Shown in pieces: positions 36,946 to 46,771 of a stretch of 64,000 nt of DNA. The notes beneath the pieces are model-generated. The model saw only the letters and a list, made by a program, of their open reading frames with translations. It had not been told where the DNA came from and made no database searches. The stretch comes from Helicobacter_B zhangjianzhongii. Lineage in GTDB: Bacteria > Campylobacterota > Campylobacteria > Campylobacterales > Helicobacteraceae. The translations under genes were made by a program, and so were the position numbers. Location of the stretch: NCBI RefSeq assembly GCF_030249855.1, contig NZ_JANURN010000001.1, positions 186,001-250,000 on the forward strand. The letters are read 5' to 3'. Numbering within the stretch: position 1 is the stretch's first letter; every line of letters begins with the position of its first letter.

Positions 36946-37653
36946 CTAGCGTATTTTGATAAAGCCATCGCCAAAGAGTCCGGGGGTCATCGCGTTATCC
37001 ACGGCTGCTTCAGCAGTCATTTTGCGTGTAGTGGTATCAATTGCCGGATAGATTTTAGTAATGGTAGCAGTCTTTTTCGCACCACCGCCATCAATGCTAT
37101 ATTCATACAAATCCCCTACACGCACTTTGTCTTGATATTTAGAATCAAACTGCAAGACAATTTTCTTGCTCGTGCTTACAAGGCGCAAAAGTGTCGTAGA
37201 AGCACCGCTTACTCCATCGCCTACTTCGATCTTCTTCTCTGCGATCACGCCATCAAAAGGTGCGCGCAAGATACTTTTGTCATAGCTTGATTGGTAGTAG
37301 TTGTAATCAGCCTCTAGCTTTTTGAAGTTTGAGTGGTATTGATCTAGGGTGTTTTTATCTATCACATCAGCACTTTTGCTATATCGCTCATATTGCTTTT
37401 TGGCAAAGATATATTGCTCTTTGATCGCTTGGAGCTGGGCGGATTTGTCTTTATTGGCAAGGGTGAGTAGCACATCGCCCTTTTTCACAGCAGTATCGAC
37501 ATCGACTAGGATTTTATCCACAATCCCGCCAGAATCAAGGGCTAGATTGGCATCTTGCACGGCTTTGACATTAAAGATCGCATAGACTTCCTCTGCATAA
37601 AGCGCACTTGCGCAAAGCACGCTTATCACCATTGTTTGTAGAATCTGCTTCAT
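36946..37653 (-). CDS. hefB: Efflux periplasmic adaptor HefB
   Basis: Membrane-fusion protein that links HefC to HefA. 235 residues, short for the family, with a signal peptide (VISVLCASALYA). It has a lipoyl half (VKAVQDANLALDSGGIVDKI), a short coiled-coil hairpin (about 65-115), and the second lipoyl half and barrel (SILRAPFDGVIAEKKIEVGDGV). It starts nine bases after hefA. Confidence 0.92.
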   Translation of the reverse strand: MKQILQTMVISVLCASALYAEEVYAIFNVKAVQDANLALDSGGIVDKILVDVDTAVKKGDVLLTLANKDKSAQLQAIKEQYIFAKKQYERYSKSADVIDKNTLDQYHSNFKKLEADYNYYQSSYDKSILRAPFDGVIAEKKIEVGDGVSGASTTLLRLVSTSKKIVLQFDSKYQDKVRVGDLYEYSIDGGGAKKTATITKIYPAIDTTTRKMTAEAAVDNAMTPGLFGDGFIKIR

Positions 37654-37662
37654 TTTTTCTCC

Positions 37663-39117
37663 TTATTTAATATATTCTTGGATTTGTTGTCCGCTATAAA
37701 AGATATAGTTTGCCTTTTGTAGCTCATAATTGTTTAGGGCTTGATTGTAGGTGGCTTCAGCGTTGTATTTAGTGCTTAGCGCGCGTAGATAGTCGGTGAA
37801 ATTTACAAGCTGGTTGTTGTATTTTTTCCGCACATTCTCAAAGGAGATGTTCGCGGATTTTAGGCTTGCTTCAGCGGAGAGGATCTTGCTCTGTGCCACT
37901 TCAAGCGTCTTGCGATAGAGCATTTCATCTTTTGTCTTTTCGGCTTGTTTATAGGCTAGCTGCTTTTCTTGGGCGAGCTGGGATAGGCGCAGGGCTTGCT
38001 TTTGAAAGCTTACGCCTATATCATCAAACACTTTTAGCGTAACGCTTAGACCTATGGTGTTAGCGTGTGTGGGGAACATTCTTTGATAAAATGAAGCCAT
38101 TGAAGGATCACTGCCAAACTTCGTGGGATTGGTTACATACTCGGGCTTTTGGATCTGCCACGAGTAGGTGTCAGTAAGCGTTATAATGGGGTAGTAATGC
38201 TGCTGTTTGTTTTGATATTTTAGGGCGTTTATCTGCTCTTTTAGCGAGATGATGTCTTGTCGCTCGAGATTGTCTTTTAACGCTGGGGTGGTGAGATCCT
38301 CGCGCTTTAGCCCATCAAAATCGATATTGGTTAGGTATTTTAGCATTAGGATATTTTGCTCCACACTTAGGCGCATATCAGCGATTTGGTATTCGTTTGA
38401 TGAGACTTGCGAGCGCAAAGATTCTAGGTCATCGATGGTGGATAGCCCAGAGTCATAGAGCTTTTGTATGCGTGTCAAATCTGCGCGGACTTGATCAAGC
38501 TGGCGTTTTAGCGATAGGAGCTGGGAGAGATTATTAAAATAGCTGTAATACTGCTGGATCACTTGGAGATAGATACTTTGCTTGGTGTATTCTACATCAG
38601 CGACTGATGAGCGGTAGGTGGCGTTTTTCTCTCTAATCATATTGATGGTGCTAAATCCGCTAAAGAGATCAAGCGAGAAGCGTGCATTTGCCGCTTGGGT
38701 TTGGTAGTTACCAAAGTTACCAAATTGCATCATATTCTCGATAGTTTTGTAATTGTGCTGGTAGCCATAATCTACATCAAATCTAGGTAAAAACGCCGCT
38801 TTAGCGACCGAAGCGATTTTTTTGTTTGACTCTGCTTGGAGCATTTGGGCTTGGAGGGAGTAGTTATTATCCGCACCATTTAGTAAGTCTTTAAGCCCTA
38901 CTTTTTGGGTGGAATCTTTAGTGAGATCTTCGATTTGCTTAAGCAGCTCATTGACCCCTAGGGCTGGCTTATCCTGTGTGGCTAGCGTATTTGTAGGCTC
39001 GCTTAAAGGTGCAGTGCTTACATTTACGCGCGCGCTAGATTCTGGCACCGGTGGCGTAGCTTGGAAAGATAGCCCATAAGCATAGGCGCAAAGTAGTAGC
39101 GCAATACCATATCGCAT
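37663..39117 (-). CDS. hefA: TolC-like outer-membrane efflux protein HefA
   Basis: Outer-membrane channel of the tripartite pump. 484 residues, signal peptide (IALLLCAYAYGLS), then long helical stretches with the family pattern of two repeats (for example KQSIYLQVIQQYYSYFNNLSQLLSLKRQL and YKQAEKTKDEMLYRKTLEVAQSK). It is first in the operon. ATG 39117 is preceded by AGGAG, an extended -10 (39165-39170) and the operator palindrome at 39188-39225. Confidence 0.92.
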   Translation of the reverse strand: MRYGIALLLCAYAYGLSFQATPPVPESSARVNVSTAPLSEPTNTLATQDKPALGVNELLKQIEDLTKDSTQKVGLKDLLNGADNNYSLQAQMLQAESNKKIASVAKAAFLPRFDVDYGYQHNYKTIENMMQFGNFGNYQTQAANARFSLDLFSGFSTINMIREKNATYRSSVADVEYTKQSIYLQVIQQYYSYFNNLSQLLSLKRQLDQVRADLTRIQKLYDSGLSTIDDLESLRSQVSSNEYQIADMRLSVEQNILMLKYLTNIDFDGLKREDLTTPALKDNLERQDIISLKEQINALKYQNKQQHYYPIITLTDTYSWQIQKPEYVTNPTKFGSDPSMASFYQRMFPTHANTIGLSVTLKVFDDIGVSFQKQALRLSQLAQEKQLAYKQAEKTKDEMLYRKTLEVAQSKILSAEASLKSANISFENVRKKYNNQLVNFTDYLRALSTKYNAEATYNQALNNYELQKANYIFYSGQQIQEYIK

Positions 39118-39164
39118 AATAAACTCCTAGATTCTAGTCATATAGTTATAAAAATTGAAGCGCG

Positions 39165-39170
39165 ATTATA
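39165..39170 (-). promoter_or_regulatory. -10 box of hefABC promoter
   Basis: Minus-strand TATAAT (in GTGTTATAATCG) 48 bases upstream of hefA. The operator palindrome covers the spacer and -35 region directly upstream. Confidence 0.7.
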
Positions 39171-39187
39171 ACACAAAGATTTTAATG

Positions 39188-39225
39188 TTTTCTTAAATAA
39201 TTGTATATACAAATATTTAAGAAAA
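39188..39225. promoter_or_regulatory. 38-bp operator palindrome upstream of hefABC
   Basis: An almost perfect inverted repeat centred between 39206 and 39207: 18 of 19 base pairs match (only 39200/39213 do not). The half-site reads TTTTCTTAAATAATTGTAT. It lies immediately upstream of the hefA -10 box, where a bound protein would block RNA polymerase. The length and symmetry suit a dimeric (or pair of dimers) repressor such as a TetR-family protein. No candidate regulator gene is adjacent. Confidence 0.75.
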
Positions 39226-39335
39226 CGCCATAATTACGGAGCTTTCAGCAAGATCGGATCACTAAGCGTGAGCGATAGAGATGAGGCAAACTGCTCGTGT
39301 GTTTTTATGCAAATCCATAAGGGCTATATAGTGTA

Positions 39336-40247
39336 TTACGCAGATAAGGTAGGAAAAATACCGCGCATAATCGCATAGATTCTAGGGGTATTTTCAAGCT
39401 GTGGGCAGAAAAGTCTAAGTGCGCTAATGGCTTGTAAAATCAGCATATCCGCGCCATCTTTATGCCTTGTGTGGCATTGCTGGCTTAGGCGTATAAAGGG
39501 CGAAGGTGCGCCATACATTAGATCATAGGCAAGCTTGGCTTGTGTGAGCAAGGGGCGCAGAGTGGATTCTGGTAGGGGTAGGGCGTGGGATATGCTAGAG
39601 CTGGTGGCGTTAATGAGTAGATCAAACCGCCCGCTAGAATCCACATTTTTACAATCTAGCTCATCAAAGGTGCAGTAAGGGATTTGTCTTTGTGTGAAAA
39701 ATGCTTCGTGCTTGCTTGAGCGATTTGCCACTAGGGTGCGGATACCACACTGCTGCAAGGCACAGGCTATGGCTTTGGCACTACCGCCAGCCCCTAAAAT
39801 CAGCGCAGATTCTATGCTCTCCTTGCCATATTCTTTGCCCTTTTGGTGTATAAGCGGGGCGAGCTGTTGCATTTCTATCCCGTTTATGCTCTTCTCTTGC
39901 CCTAGTGTAAATCCCTCTAGCAAAAGACTCATAACAAATCCGGGCGCATCGGTGTTGTAGCCTATGAGTTGGTCGCTTTGATCGCGCACGAGCGTATTCA
40001 CTGCGCCAATGTGTTTGGCTAGTGGCGAGAGAGAGTGAGCGATCTGGCAGGCGTGCTCTTTGAAAGGTAGCGTGATATTTGCCCCGCAAAGCCCTAGTCT
40101 AGCAAATGCCCTGCCTAGATCCTGCGTGCTATCAAGCATAAATCGCCCATAGAGATAGGGGAGATTGTAGGCTTGCAAGATCGCATTATGCAAAAAAGGC
40201 GAGAGAGAGTGGGCGATAGGATTGCCAAAGACGCAGAGATAGTGCAT
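39336..40247 (-). CDS. aroE: Shikimate dehydrogenase
   Basis: NADPH-dependent reduction of 3-dehydroshikimate in aromatic amino-acid synthesis. 303 residues from ATG 40247. Substrate-binding motif VFGNPIAHSLSPFLHN, NITLPFKEHA with the catalytic lysine, and the NADP site LILGAGGSAKAIACAL are present. ATG 40247 overlaps the TAA of the SH3 gene by one base. The longer frame to 40280 is less likely. Residues about 130-150 (GQEKSINGIEMQQLAPLIHQKGKEYG) are an extra loop. Confidence 0.92.
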   Translation of the reverse strand: MHYLCVFGNPIAHSLSPFLHNAILQAYNLPYLYGRFMLDSTQDLGRAFARLGLCGANITLPFKEHACQIAHSLSPLAKHIGAVNTLVRDQSDQLIGYNTDAPGFVMSLLLEGFTLGQEKSINGIEMQQLAPLIHQKGKEYGKESIESALILGAGGSAKAIACALQQCGIRTLVANRSSKHEAFFTQRQIPYCTFDELDCKNVDSSGRFDLLINATSSSISHALPLPESTLRPLLTQAKLAYDLMYGAPSPFIRLSQQCHTRHKDGADMLILQAISALRLFCPQLENTPRIYAIMRGIFPTLSA

Positions 40248-41047
40248 TACAGAGCTTTGATAAGTCGCAGGCTTACCCACCCACCAGAATTAATCTTTGC
40301 CCATTCATCTTGGGTCATCTCTACTTGGACCTTTTGCCCCTTGTAGAGTGCGCCTACCACAGGTGCGCTGGATTCTGGACTTTGGCGGATATTTAGGGTG
40401 TTGGGCAGGACGACATAGAGTCGCTCGCTTGGCTGTGTGGGAGAGAGTAGTGCTAGGCTCACCCACCCACCAGAATCAAGCTTTGCCCACTCATCTTGGA
40501 TCTCCACGACTACGACACTCTGCCCCAAAGTAAGCTTGCCTAGAATGCGCCCGGAGGTTTTGGGGATCGCGCGGATATTAAGGCTTACGGCTTTGGAGTA
40601 GTAGATGGCTTCAGGTCTTTTGTCATTGGGCTGGGCGGAAATGTCTTGGGAAATGTCTTGGATAGGGCTTGAGATAGTCTCTGGCGCAGGAGAAGTAGAG
40701 CTAGTAGAATCTATATGGGCAGGAGTTTGCGTGCTAGATTCTAGCGGATCTTGCGAATGGGGATCTTGCGTGCTAGGCTCGCGATCTGGGAGATCATTTT
40801 GGGCTAGGTTTGCTGGCTCACTAGATAGGTGCAAGATATTGTTATCAGTGGTGTAGATCTCACCTTGTGCATTGATAGATGGCGGAGTGGATTCTGGCTC
40901 TTTGGCTATGGTAGAGTCTTTGGGCTTAGGGGCATCGCTATCCCCTAGGCGAGATTGGACACTTGTAGAAAAGACAATATAGTAGATCCCACCACCTAGC
41001 ACCAAAACTAGTAGCGGAAGCGTGTAGGCTTTCAAAAAAGATTTCAA
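40247..41047 (-). CDS. SH3-domain protein with N-terminal membrane anchor
   Basis: 266 residues. One N-terminal membrane helix (about 9-27) and a long P/S/T/Q-rich low-complexity linker (about 30-145) are followed by two tandem bacterial SH3 domains (about 152-200 and 208-262), each with LNIRxxPxxSxxxxGxLxxGQxVxVExxQDEWAKxxSGGWVSL. Such proteins usually bind cell-wall peptides. Periplasmic, function unknown. Translationally coupled to aroE. Confidence 0.8.
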   Translation of the reverse strand: MKSFLKAYTLPLLVLVLGGGIYYIVFSTSVQSRLGDSDAPKPKDSTIAKEPESTPPSINAQGEIYTTDNNILHLSSEPANLAQNDLPDREPSTQDPHSQDPLESSTQTPAHIDSTSSTSPAPETISSPIQDISQDISAQPNDKRPEAIYYSKAVSLNIRAIPKTSGRILGKLTLGQSVVVVEIQDEWAKLDSGGWVSLALLSPTQPSERLYVVLPNTLNIRQSPESSAPVVGALYKGQKVQVEMTQDEWAKINSGGWVSLRLIKAL

Positions 41048-41091
41048 GATATTTCCTTGCTAAGGTTTGGGCGTAATGCCATTACATAGAA

Positions 41092-42102
41092 TCACACCAG
41101 CGTAATGCCACGAGACTCGATCACTTCCCCTAGGACAAATCCATCACTTTTGGCAAGAATTTCAGCGACATTTTCCCTAGCCACAGCAAAAATCATTCCA
41201 ACGCCCATATTAAACACGCGGTAAGCTTCCTCACGCTCGATATGTTTGAGCAAAAGTGTGAAAATCTCCTGCCTAGGGATCGCGCTTGTATCAATGCGTG
41301 CGCCAAGGTGGCTAGGCAGGGCGCGAGGGAGATTCTCTACAATGCCTCCGCCTGTGATATGAGCTAGTGAGTGGATAAGCGGCTTTAGGGCTTTGAATGT
41401 TTTGACATAAATTCTTGTAGGCTCTAAAAGTATGTCAATGAGCGTTTGATCGCCTAGCTTCTCATCAAAGCGCATAGCAAGCTTATCAAAGAGCAATGCC
41501 CTAGCAAGCGAGAAGCCATTAGAGTGTAGCCCACTGCTAGGCAGCCCGATAAGCACATCACCAGCTTGCGCGCTTAAGGTGGATTCTACTTCGCTTTTTT
41601 CAGCGATCCCTACGGCAAAGCCCGCTAGATCAAAGTCCCCTTTTTGATACATACTAGGCATTTCTGCACTCTCTCCGCCAATGAGCGCGCACTCTGCCAG
41701 CTTGCAGCCTGCGACTATGCCACCTATCACGCGCAAGGCAGCATCTTTATCCAGCTTGCCTGTGGCGTAATAGTCTAGGAAAAACATCGGCGTAGCAAAG
41801 TTGCAAATAAGGTCATTGACACACATCGCCACCAAGTCAATCCCCACAGAATCTAGCTTATTGGATTCTATGGCGAGCTTAAGTTTTGTGCCTACGCCAT
41901 CAGTTGCTGCAAGTAGCACAGGCTCTTTGTATCCACTGGGCAGGGCATAAGCCCCGGCAAAGGAGCCGATCCCGCCGATGACTTGGGGGGAAAATGTGCT
42001 TTGCACGAGAGGTTTTAGCGCGCTAACTAGGGCGTTACCTTCATCGATATTAACGCCAGAATCCTTATAAGTCAGCCCTTTTGCTTGAGTGTTGTGGGGC
42101 AT
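41092..42102 (-). CDS. purM: Phosphoribosylformylglycinamidine cyclo-ligase
   Basis: ATP-dependent ring closure to AIR in purine synthesis. 336 residues with TYKDSGVNIDEGN at the N-terminus, ATDGVGTKLKLA, CVNDLICNFATPMFFLDYYA, ALIGGESAEMP and LPSSGLHSNGFSLAR. Its presence implies de novo purine synthesis, which H. pylori lacks. AAGGACT precedes the ATG and a -10 box (42130-42135) lies just upstream. Confidence 0.95.
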   Translation of the reverse strand: MPHNTQAKGLTYKDSGVNIDEGNALVSALKPLVQSTFSPQVIGGIGSFAGAYALPSGYKEPVLLAATDGVGTKLKLAIESNKLDSVGIDLVAMCVNDLICNFATPMFFLDYYATGKLDKDAALRVIGGIVAGCKLAECALIGGESAEMPSMYQKGDFDLAGFAVGIAEKSEVESTLSAQAGDVLIGLPSSGLHSNGFSLARALLFDKLAMRFDEKLGDQTLIDILLEPTRIYVKTFKALKPLIHSLAHITGGGIVENLPRALPSHLGARIDTSAIPRQEIFTLLLKHIEREEAYRVFNMGVGMIFAVARENVAEILAKSDGFVLGEVIESRGITLV

Positions 42103-42129
42103 TGTAGTCCTTGTGCTTAAATAGTGCGC

Positions 42130-42135
42130 ATTATA
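42130..42135 (-). promoter_or_regulatory. Probable -10 box for purM
   Basis: Minus-strand TATAAT in TAGCTATAATGCG, 28 bases upstream of purM. A second TATAAT lies at 42153-42158. Confidence 0.5.
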
Positions 42136-42404
42136 GCTAAAGTTCTTGCTAAATTATAGTGGCACTTGTGATTTTGACCGCTAAGTCTTGTTGTATTGCA
42201 AAATCGAGGATTCTAGTAGCACTACTATAATCACAAAGCGAAGCTTCTTTAGAAAAAGTGGATTCTAGTGTGAAAGCTCAAATTGTCATCGCGAGCGAGT
42301 GTAACGAGCGTGGCGATCCATACTAGAATCCACTTTTTGCACAGCGCGTTTTCATCATCACAAACGGCGTAAAATCACCTGCCAAGAAAATCACAAAGCC
42401 CTAG
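42136..42404. repeat. Intergenic repeat between methyltransferase and purM
   Basis: Contains one GTCATCGCGAGC...GTGGCGATCC repeat (42283-42320, inner pair GAGTG/CGAGC region) flanked by 14-mers in inverted orientation (about 42258 and 42324). No gene is seen. Confidence 0.6.
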
Positions 42405-43165
42405 CTACTCTTTGTCATATTCAAAATGCAATGCATCTTTAGAGTAGAGTGGCTGCTTAAGGAGTTTTGGCATAAAGGCGAAATTCCTTGTCAAAAAGAT
42501 CGAAGTGCTCCAAGTGTAGCAATTGATAGGACCAAACCCAGAGAAATCCACCTGTATCAGCCCAGACTCTCGCAAGAATCGCGTAACCCCACTATGCCAA
42601 TCAGCATTATCCACGATGATCATAGCCCCTTGTGGCGCGCTTGTATTAAGTAGCTCTAGGGCTACTTTGGCACAGGGTAGGCGCGTGTTTATGCCATCAA
42701 TATCGCCTCCATCAATGACAATCACATCAAACTTTTTCCCAAGCCCCAATGGGAAGCGTGCATAATCATTTGCTGCATCTGCAGCGTGGATTTGTGTCTT
42801 AAGATACATTGCATTGTGCGGCAAAACCTTAGGGCAAATGCTTGCGTGCCACTTCTTATCACTCTCGATACTTACGACAGACTCTGCTCTCTCCCCCCAA
42901 TATAAAGATGAGTAGCCCCCCCCCATTCAAGAATTTGCTTATGTGAGAAATCTAAGCTTTCTAAGTATTCTAAGCAAGGATAGGTGATCCACGCGAGCGG
43001 TGCGCCGGATTTATCAAGGCATTGCCACTTTTGCATACTCTCTAGTTGGTTGTATTCTCTTGCTAGCACAAGGCAGTTATGCAGCTGCCACCGATATGGG
43101 TAGTATTTGCGCAAGAATGACTCTGGGATAATGGCTTTAAGAAGCTTTTTGAGTGTTGTAAGCAT
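42405..43165 (-). CDS. SAM-dependent methyltransferase-like protein, phase OFF
   Basis: The N-terminal part (ATG 43165, AAAGGAT upstream) ends QILEWGG. The C-terminal part continues GGYSSLYWGERAESVVSIESD...FDVIVIDGG...GAMIIVDNADW, a Rossmann-type class I methyltransferase pattern in which EWGGGYSSLYW is the nucleotide-binding loop. A run of nine G (42916-42924) lies in that glycine loop and shifts the frame; ten G would give an intact protein of about 253 residues. It probably modifies a surface glycan, by analogy with the locus downstream. It sits alone between purM and pbp1A. Confidence 0.75.
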
Positions 43166-43334
43166 TTGTGATCCTTTGGGAGTTTTGGGAGTAAGGGTGG
43201 ATTCTAGCATTGTTTTAAAAATATGCAAGCTCTTGTTGTCTTAGCAAGCAGTGTATAGTCCTTGTCATAGATGGACAAGCTGTGCGCAAAGCTGCTTGAT
43301 AGTGTGCAATACCTCGCATATCCTTGAGACTTTA

Positions 43335-45272
43335 TCACCATAGATTCTGCTCAGTAGGCGCGCTTGATGCGCTAGGAAGCGGAGAGGTTGTCGTGTAGTA
43401 GAATTTATACTTATCAAGCATTTTTGAGCTGACATTCTCTGGCACGACAAACTTCTTGCGCTGGGCGGGATCAAGCCGCAAGACATTGCCTATAAACTCC
43501 GCAAACACCGGTGCTGTTACAAGCCCTGCGCTCTCATACTGCCCTATGGGCTTAGAGTCATCACGCCCAAACCACACAATCGCTTGCACATCTGGCGTAA
43601 AACCGCAAAACCAAAAATCTACATTGTTGTTGGTCGTGCCTGTTTTGCCTGCGACTTCTATGCCATTGACTCTTGCACGCCTGCCTGTGCCATTTGCCAC
43701 CACCTCGCGCATAATTGATATACCCAAAAACGCCTGTTCAGGCGAAGTTATAGTTGTCTGCTGTGTATCATAGGTAAAAACATTGCCGTTTATATCAATC
43801 ACACTATCGATCAAGATAGGATCCACGCGCGTGCCATAGTTTGAAAATATCGAGTAGGCGCGCGCTAGCATAAGTGGCGTGGCATTCAAGCTACCAATGG
43901 CGATTGTCATATCTGTGTTTAGATCTTTAAACCCATACTCAAGCAAGCCGTTATAAATCGCGCTAAAGCCCACAAGCTGCACGATATTAAGTGTGGCAAG
44001 ATTGCGTGAGAACATCAATGCCTCTTGCAAGGTGATAAGCCCGCGGAAAGATTTATCGACATTGCCCGCGCGATAGCCATCAAAATCCCTTGCTGCATCT
44101 GGGACTTTTGTCGCGGTGGAGTAGCCTTTGTCAAGGGCTATTTGGTAGATAAATGGCTTGACACTGCTGCCGATTTGGCGGTTTGCATCGGTGGCGCGAT
44201 TAAAGGGGCTTTTGGCAAAATCCACGCCACCCACAAGGGCTAGAATCTTGCCCGTGCGCGTATCTGTAACGACCATCGCACCATTAAATGTATCTGTTTT
44301 GCTCTGCTCATCTTGCTCTTGCGCGTTAGCATTTTTGGAGACTTTTTGCAATCGCTCTTGTATGCCATTGTAGCCATTGATTAGGGCTTGCTGGGCTAGG
44401 GCTTGGTATTCTAAATCGATATTAAGCTTAATGGTATAGCCACCGGTTTTAATATCTTTGATATTACTAAGCTGGCGAAGCGCGAAATCCGTAACATAGG
44501 GCGCGATATTTTGCGTCAAGGTTTGATTATACACAACAGGCACTTCTGCAAGTGCGGCTTGGGCATATTCCTTAGAGATCCAGCCTAAGTCATACATTCT
44601 GCGGATCACATCATTTGCACGCGCTAGTGAAAAATCTATGCGCTTTGTGGGATCATACACGCTAGGGGCATTGGGCAGCCCTACTAGCATAGCGATTTCT
44701 TTAAGACTTAGCATAGATAAAGGCTTTTTGAAATACCCCATAGCAGCGGTTTTCACGCCGTGATAGCCGTGCCCAAAAAACACTTCATTTAAATAAATCT
44801 CTAAAATCTGCTCTTTGCTTAGCACACGCTCGACTTGGATTGTAAGCAGGGCTTCTTTGATCTTACGGCTAAAGGTGCGCTCGCGTGTGAGTATGACATT
44901 TTTGACAAGCTGCTGGGTAAGCGTGCTACCCCCCTCGCCAAAACGACCACTTTTGATATTTTTAATCATCGCGCGGATAATGGCGTCATAATTGATCCCA
45001 CTATGTTCGAAAAATAGCGTATCTTCTATGGCAAGCAGTGCTTCTATCATACGCGGCGGGATCTCATCAAACTTCGCATAGAATCGAAACTCTGTGTCAA
45101 AGACATTGGCTATTAGGCGGTTTTTCCTATCATAGATCTGGCTTGCAAGCTTGGGGGTATAGTGCTTGACCTTGTCAATGTCAGTGCTTAAGTCCTTATA
45201 CAAAAGCACAATATAAGAGACTCCAACAAGACTTGTAAGAATAACAAGAGAGAAAAAAGCTTTTTTAATCAT
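43335..45272 (-). CDS. pbp1A: Penicillin-binding protein 1A
   Basis: Bifunctional peptidoglycan synthase, inner membrane facing the periplasm. About 645 residues from ATG 45272. One N-terminal membrane helix, then the GT51 transglycosylase with EDTLFFEHSGINYDAI and EGGSTLTQQLVKN. The transpeptidase follows with IGSSVKPFIYQ (catalytic Ser in SxxK), SRN in MFSRNLATL, and KTGTT. The upstream extension in frame to 45299 lacks a ribosome site. Confidence 0.95.
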   Translation of the reverse strand: MIKKAFFSLVILTSLVGVSYIVLLYKDLSTDIDKVKHYTPKLASQIYDRKNRLIANVFDTEFRFYAKFDEIPPRMIEALLAIEDTLFFEHSGINYDAIIRAMIKNIKSGRFGEGGSTLTQQLVKNVILTRERTFSRKIKEALLTIQVERVLSKEQILEIYLNEVFFGHGYHGVKTAAMGYFKKPLSMLSLKEIAMLVGLPNAPSVYDPTKRIDFSLARANDVIRRMYDLGWISKEYAQAALAEVPVVYNQTLTQNIAPYVTDFALRQLSNIKDIKTGGYTIKLNIDLEYQALAQQALINGYNGIQERLQKVSKNANAQEQDEQSKTDTFNGAMVVTDTRTGKILALVGGVDFAKSPFNRATDANRQIGSSVKPFIYQIALDKGYSTATKVPDAARDFDGYRAGNVDKSFRGLITLQEALMFSRNLATLNIVQLVGFSAIYNGLLEYGFKDLNTDMTIAIGSLNATPLMLARAYSIFSNYGTRVDPILIDSVIDINGNVFTYDTQQTTITSPEQAFLGISIMREVVANGTGRRARVNGIEVAGKTGTTNNNVDFWFCGFTPDVQAIVWFGRDDSKPIGQYESAGLVTAPVFAEFIGNVLRLDPAQRKKFVVPENVSSKMLDKYKFYYTTTSPLPSASSAPTEQNLW

Positions 45273-45316
45273 AATCCTACTTTCAAGAGCTGCAAGCACC
45301 AGCAGAATCTGCTAGG

Positions 45317-46684
45317 CTAGTCTTGTGGGTTTGTCTCATCAGCAGGTTGTTCATCTTGGATAGTGTGTGGAGCAGATGTATCGCAGTTTTTGATATATGT
45401 TTTGATTTGTGCAACTTTTTCTGCGAGCATTTCATCGATACTTGCCATAACGCCTTCAGAGCCTCTCTCCATAGCAGAGATTTTTGTGTCGATGAGAGAT
45501 TTTGGCGTGGCTTTAGTTGTATCAAGCAGGCTTTGGGCAAGTGCATTAGCTTCATCATGCACAGTAGCGTGGAAAGCATCGACTTTCTTATACCCCAATG
45601 TCTCGCTAAAGTTTGCTTTGCCATCGCCTTCAAAATACCACTTCCCAAGTCGGCAAGCAGTATGGGGGACTTGATTGAAGCTATCAGATACGCCAAAGAG
45701 TAGGGCGTAGAGATTGTTTTTGAACACAGTGTGGTCAAGCTTGGCAAGTGTGCAGAAAATCTGGCTATCGCAAATATTGACAGCGTGTTTAGCAAGCCTT
45801 GCGGATACAAGCGTTTGGTTTGCCATTGAGTAGATCTCATCAATGCCAGATTTGACCTCTTGGGTAAAGCCAGCGGTCTCTTCGGTGCTTGTTTGAATAT
45901 CGCTTGCTTCTTGCTGCATAGATTTTACAACTATGGCGATTTCTTTGGTGGCTTTTTGTGTCTTTTCTGCTAGCTTGCGAACTTCATCAGCGACAACGGC
46001 AAAGCCTCTGCCGTGCTCTCCTGCTCTAGCGGCTTCGATAGCGGCATTTAGGGCTAGGAGATTGGTCTGCTCGGCAATATCATCAATCAGTGAGACAACA
46101 TTGGTGATTTCATTGCTACGCTGGGCAAGTGAAGCTACAAGCTCGGTGGCATTTTGCATTCTCTCATAAAGAGAATTGATACTTTGCTCGACATTTTCGC
46201 TTCTTTGGCGCACCTCAAAGCTCACTTGCTCATTTTCTGCTGCTTTGGTAGAGAGCAGACCTGTCTCTTCAAGGATCTTTTGCAAAGCAGCTTGTGTCCC
46301 CATAATGCCATCTTTAAGGCTTTTGTGATACACGGCAAAGAGATCAACTCCGCCATCGCCTTTATCACATCTAGGATTCATCTCGACAAACCGATAAAAA
46401 GTCGCGCCATCGATGGTCTCACTTTTTATGCGCAAGCTATGAGTTTGTGTTGATACATATTCTTGACCGGGCTTAAGCACATCGACAATTTGATCAAGGT
46501 CAGGAAAGCTTTGAGCGATGTTGTTTTGGAAAGCGATCTCGCCATTTTTCACCCCTATAAGTGCCTCTTCAAAGGAAAAGCTCGCTATTTTCTTAAAATG
46601 CTCAACCTGCTCTCTTAGCTTTCTTATTTCTTCTTCTTGTTTTTGTAGAGTTAATTTCATCTCCCTATTTGTGCCGCCAAACAT
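45317..46684 (-). CDS. tlpD: Cytoplasmic chemoreceptor with CZB domain, TlpD-like
   Basis: 455 residues without membrane helices, so a soluble methyl-accepting chemotaxis protein. An N-terminal coiled coil (about 8-35) is followed by a linker and the signalling domain with the conserved tip DDIAEQTNLLALNAAIEAARAGEHGRGFAVVADEVRKLAE. A C-terminal zinc-binding CZB domain (about 305-390) follows, with its H/H/C/H ligands in LDHTVFKNNLY, HTACRLGKWY and FHATVHDEAN. This order matches H. pylori TlpD, which senses oxidative stress and metabolic state. It is divergent from fur. Confidence 0.92.
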   Translation of the reverse strand: MFGGTNREMKLTLQKQEEEIRKLREQVEHFKKIASFSFEEALIGVKNGEIAFQNNIAQSFPDLDQIVDVLKPGQEYVSTQTHSLRIKSETIDGATFYRFVEMNPRCDKGDGGVDLFAVYHKSLKDGIMGTQAALQKILEETGLLSTKAAENEQVSFEVRQRSENVEQSINSLYERMQNATELVASLAQRSNEITNVVSLIDDIAEQTNLLALNAAIEAARAGEHGRGFAVVADEVRKLAEKTQKATKEIAIVVKSMQQEASDIQTSTEETAGFTQEVKSGIDEIYSMANQTLVSARLAKHAVNICDSQIFCTLAKLDHTVFKNNLYALLFGVSDSFNQVPHTACRLGKWYFEGDGKANFSETLGYKKVDAFHATVHDEANALAQSLLDTTKATPKSLIDTKISAMERGSEGVMASIDEMLAEKVAQIKTYIKNCDTSAPHTIQDEQPADETNPQD

Positions 46685-46721
46685 TGTCTAACCCCTTGAT
46701 ATGATCTCTTAAGAAACGCCG

Positions 46722-46727
46722 ATTATA
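46722..46727 (-). promoter_or_regulatory. Probable -10 box for tlpD
   Basis: Minus-strand TATAAT in GGCTATAATCGG, 38 bases upstream of tlpD. Confidence 0.5.
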
Positions 46728-46771
46728 GCCTATCAAATCTTAAAAAGTTTTTTTATTTGCAAAAATTAAAC

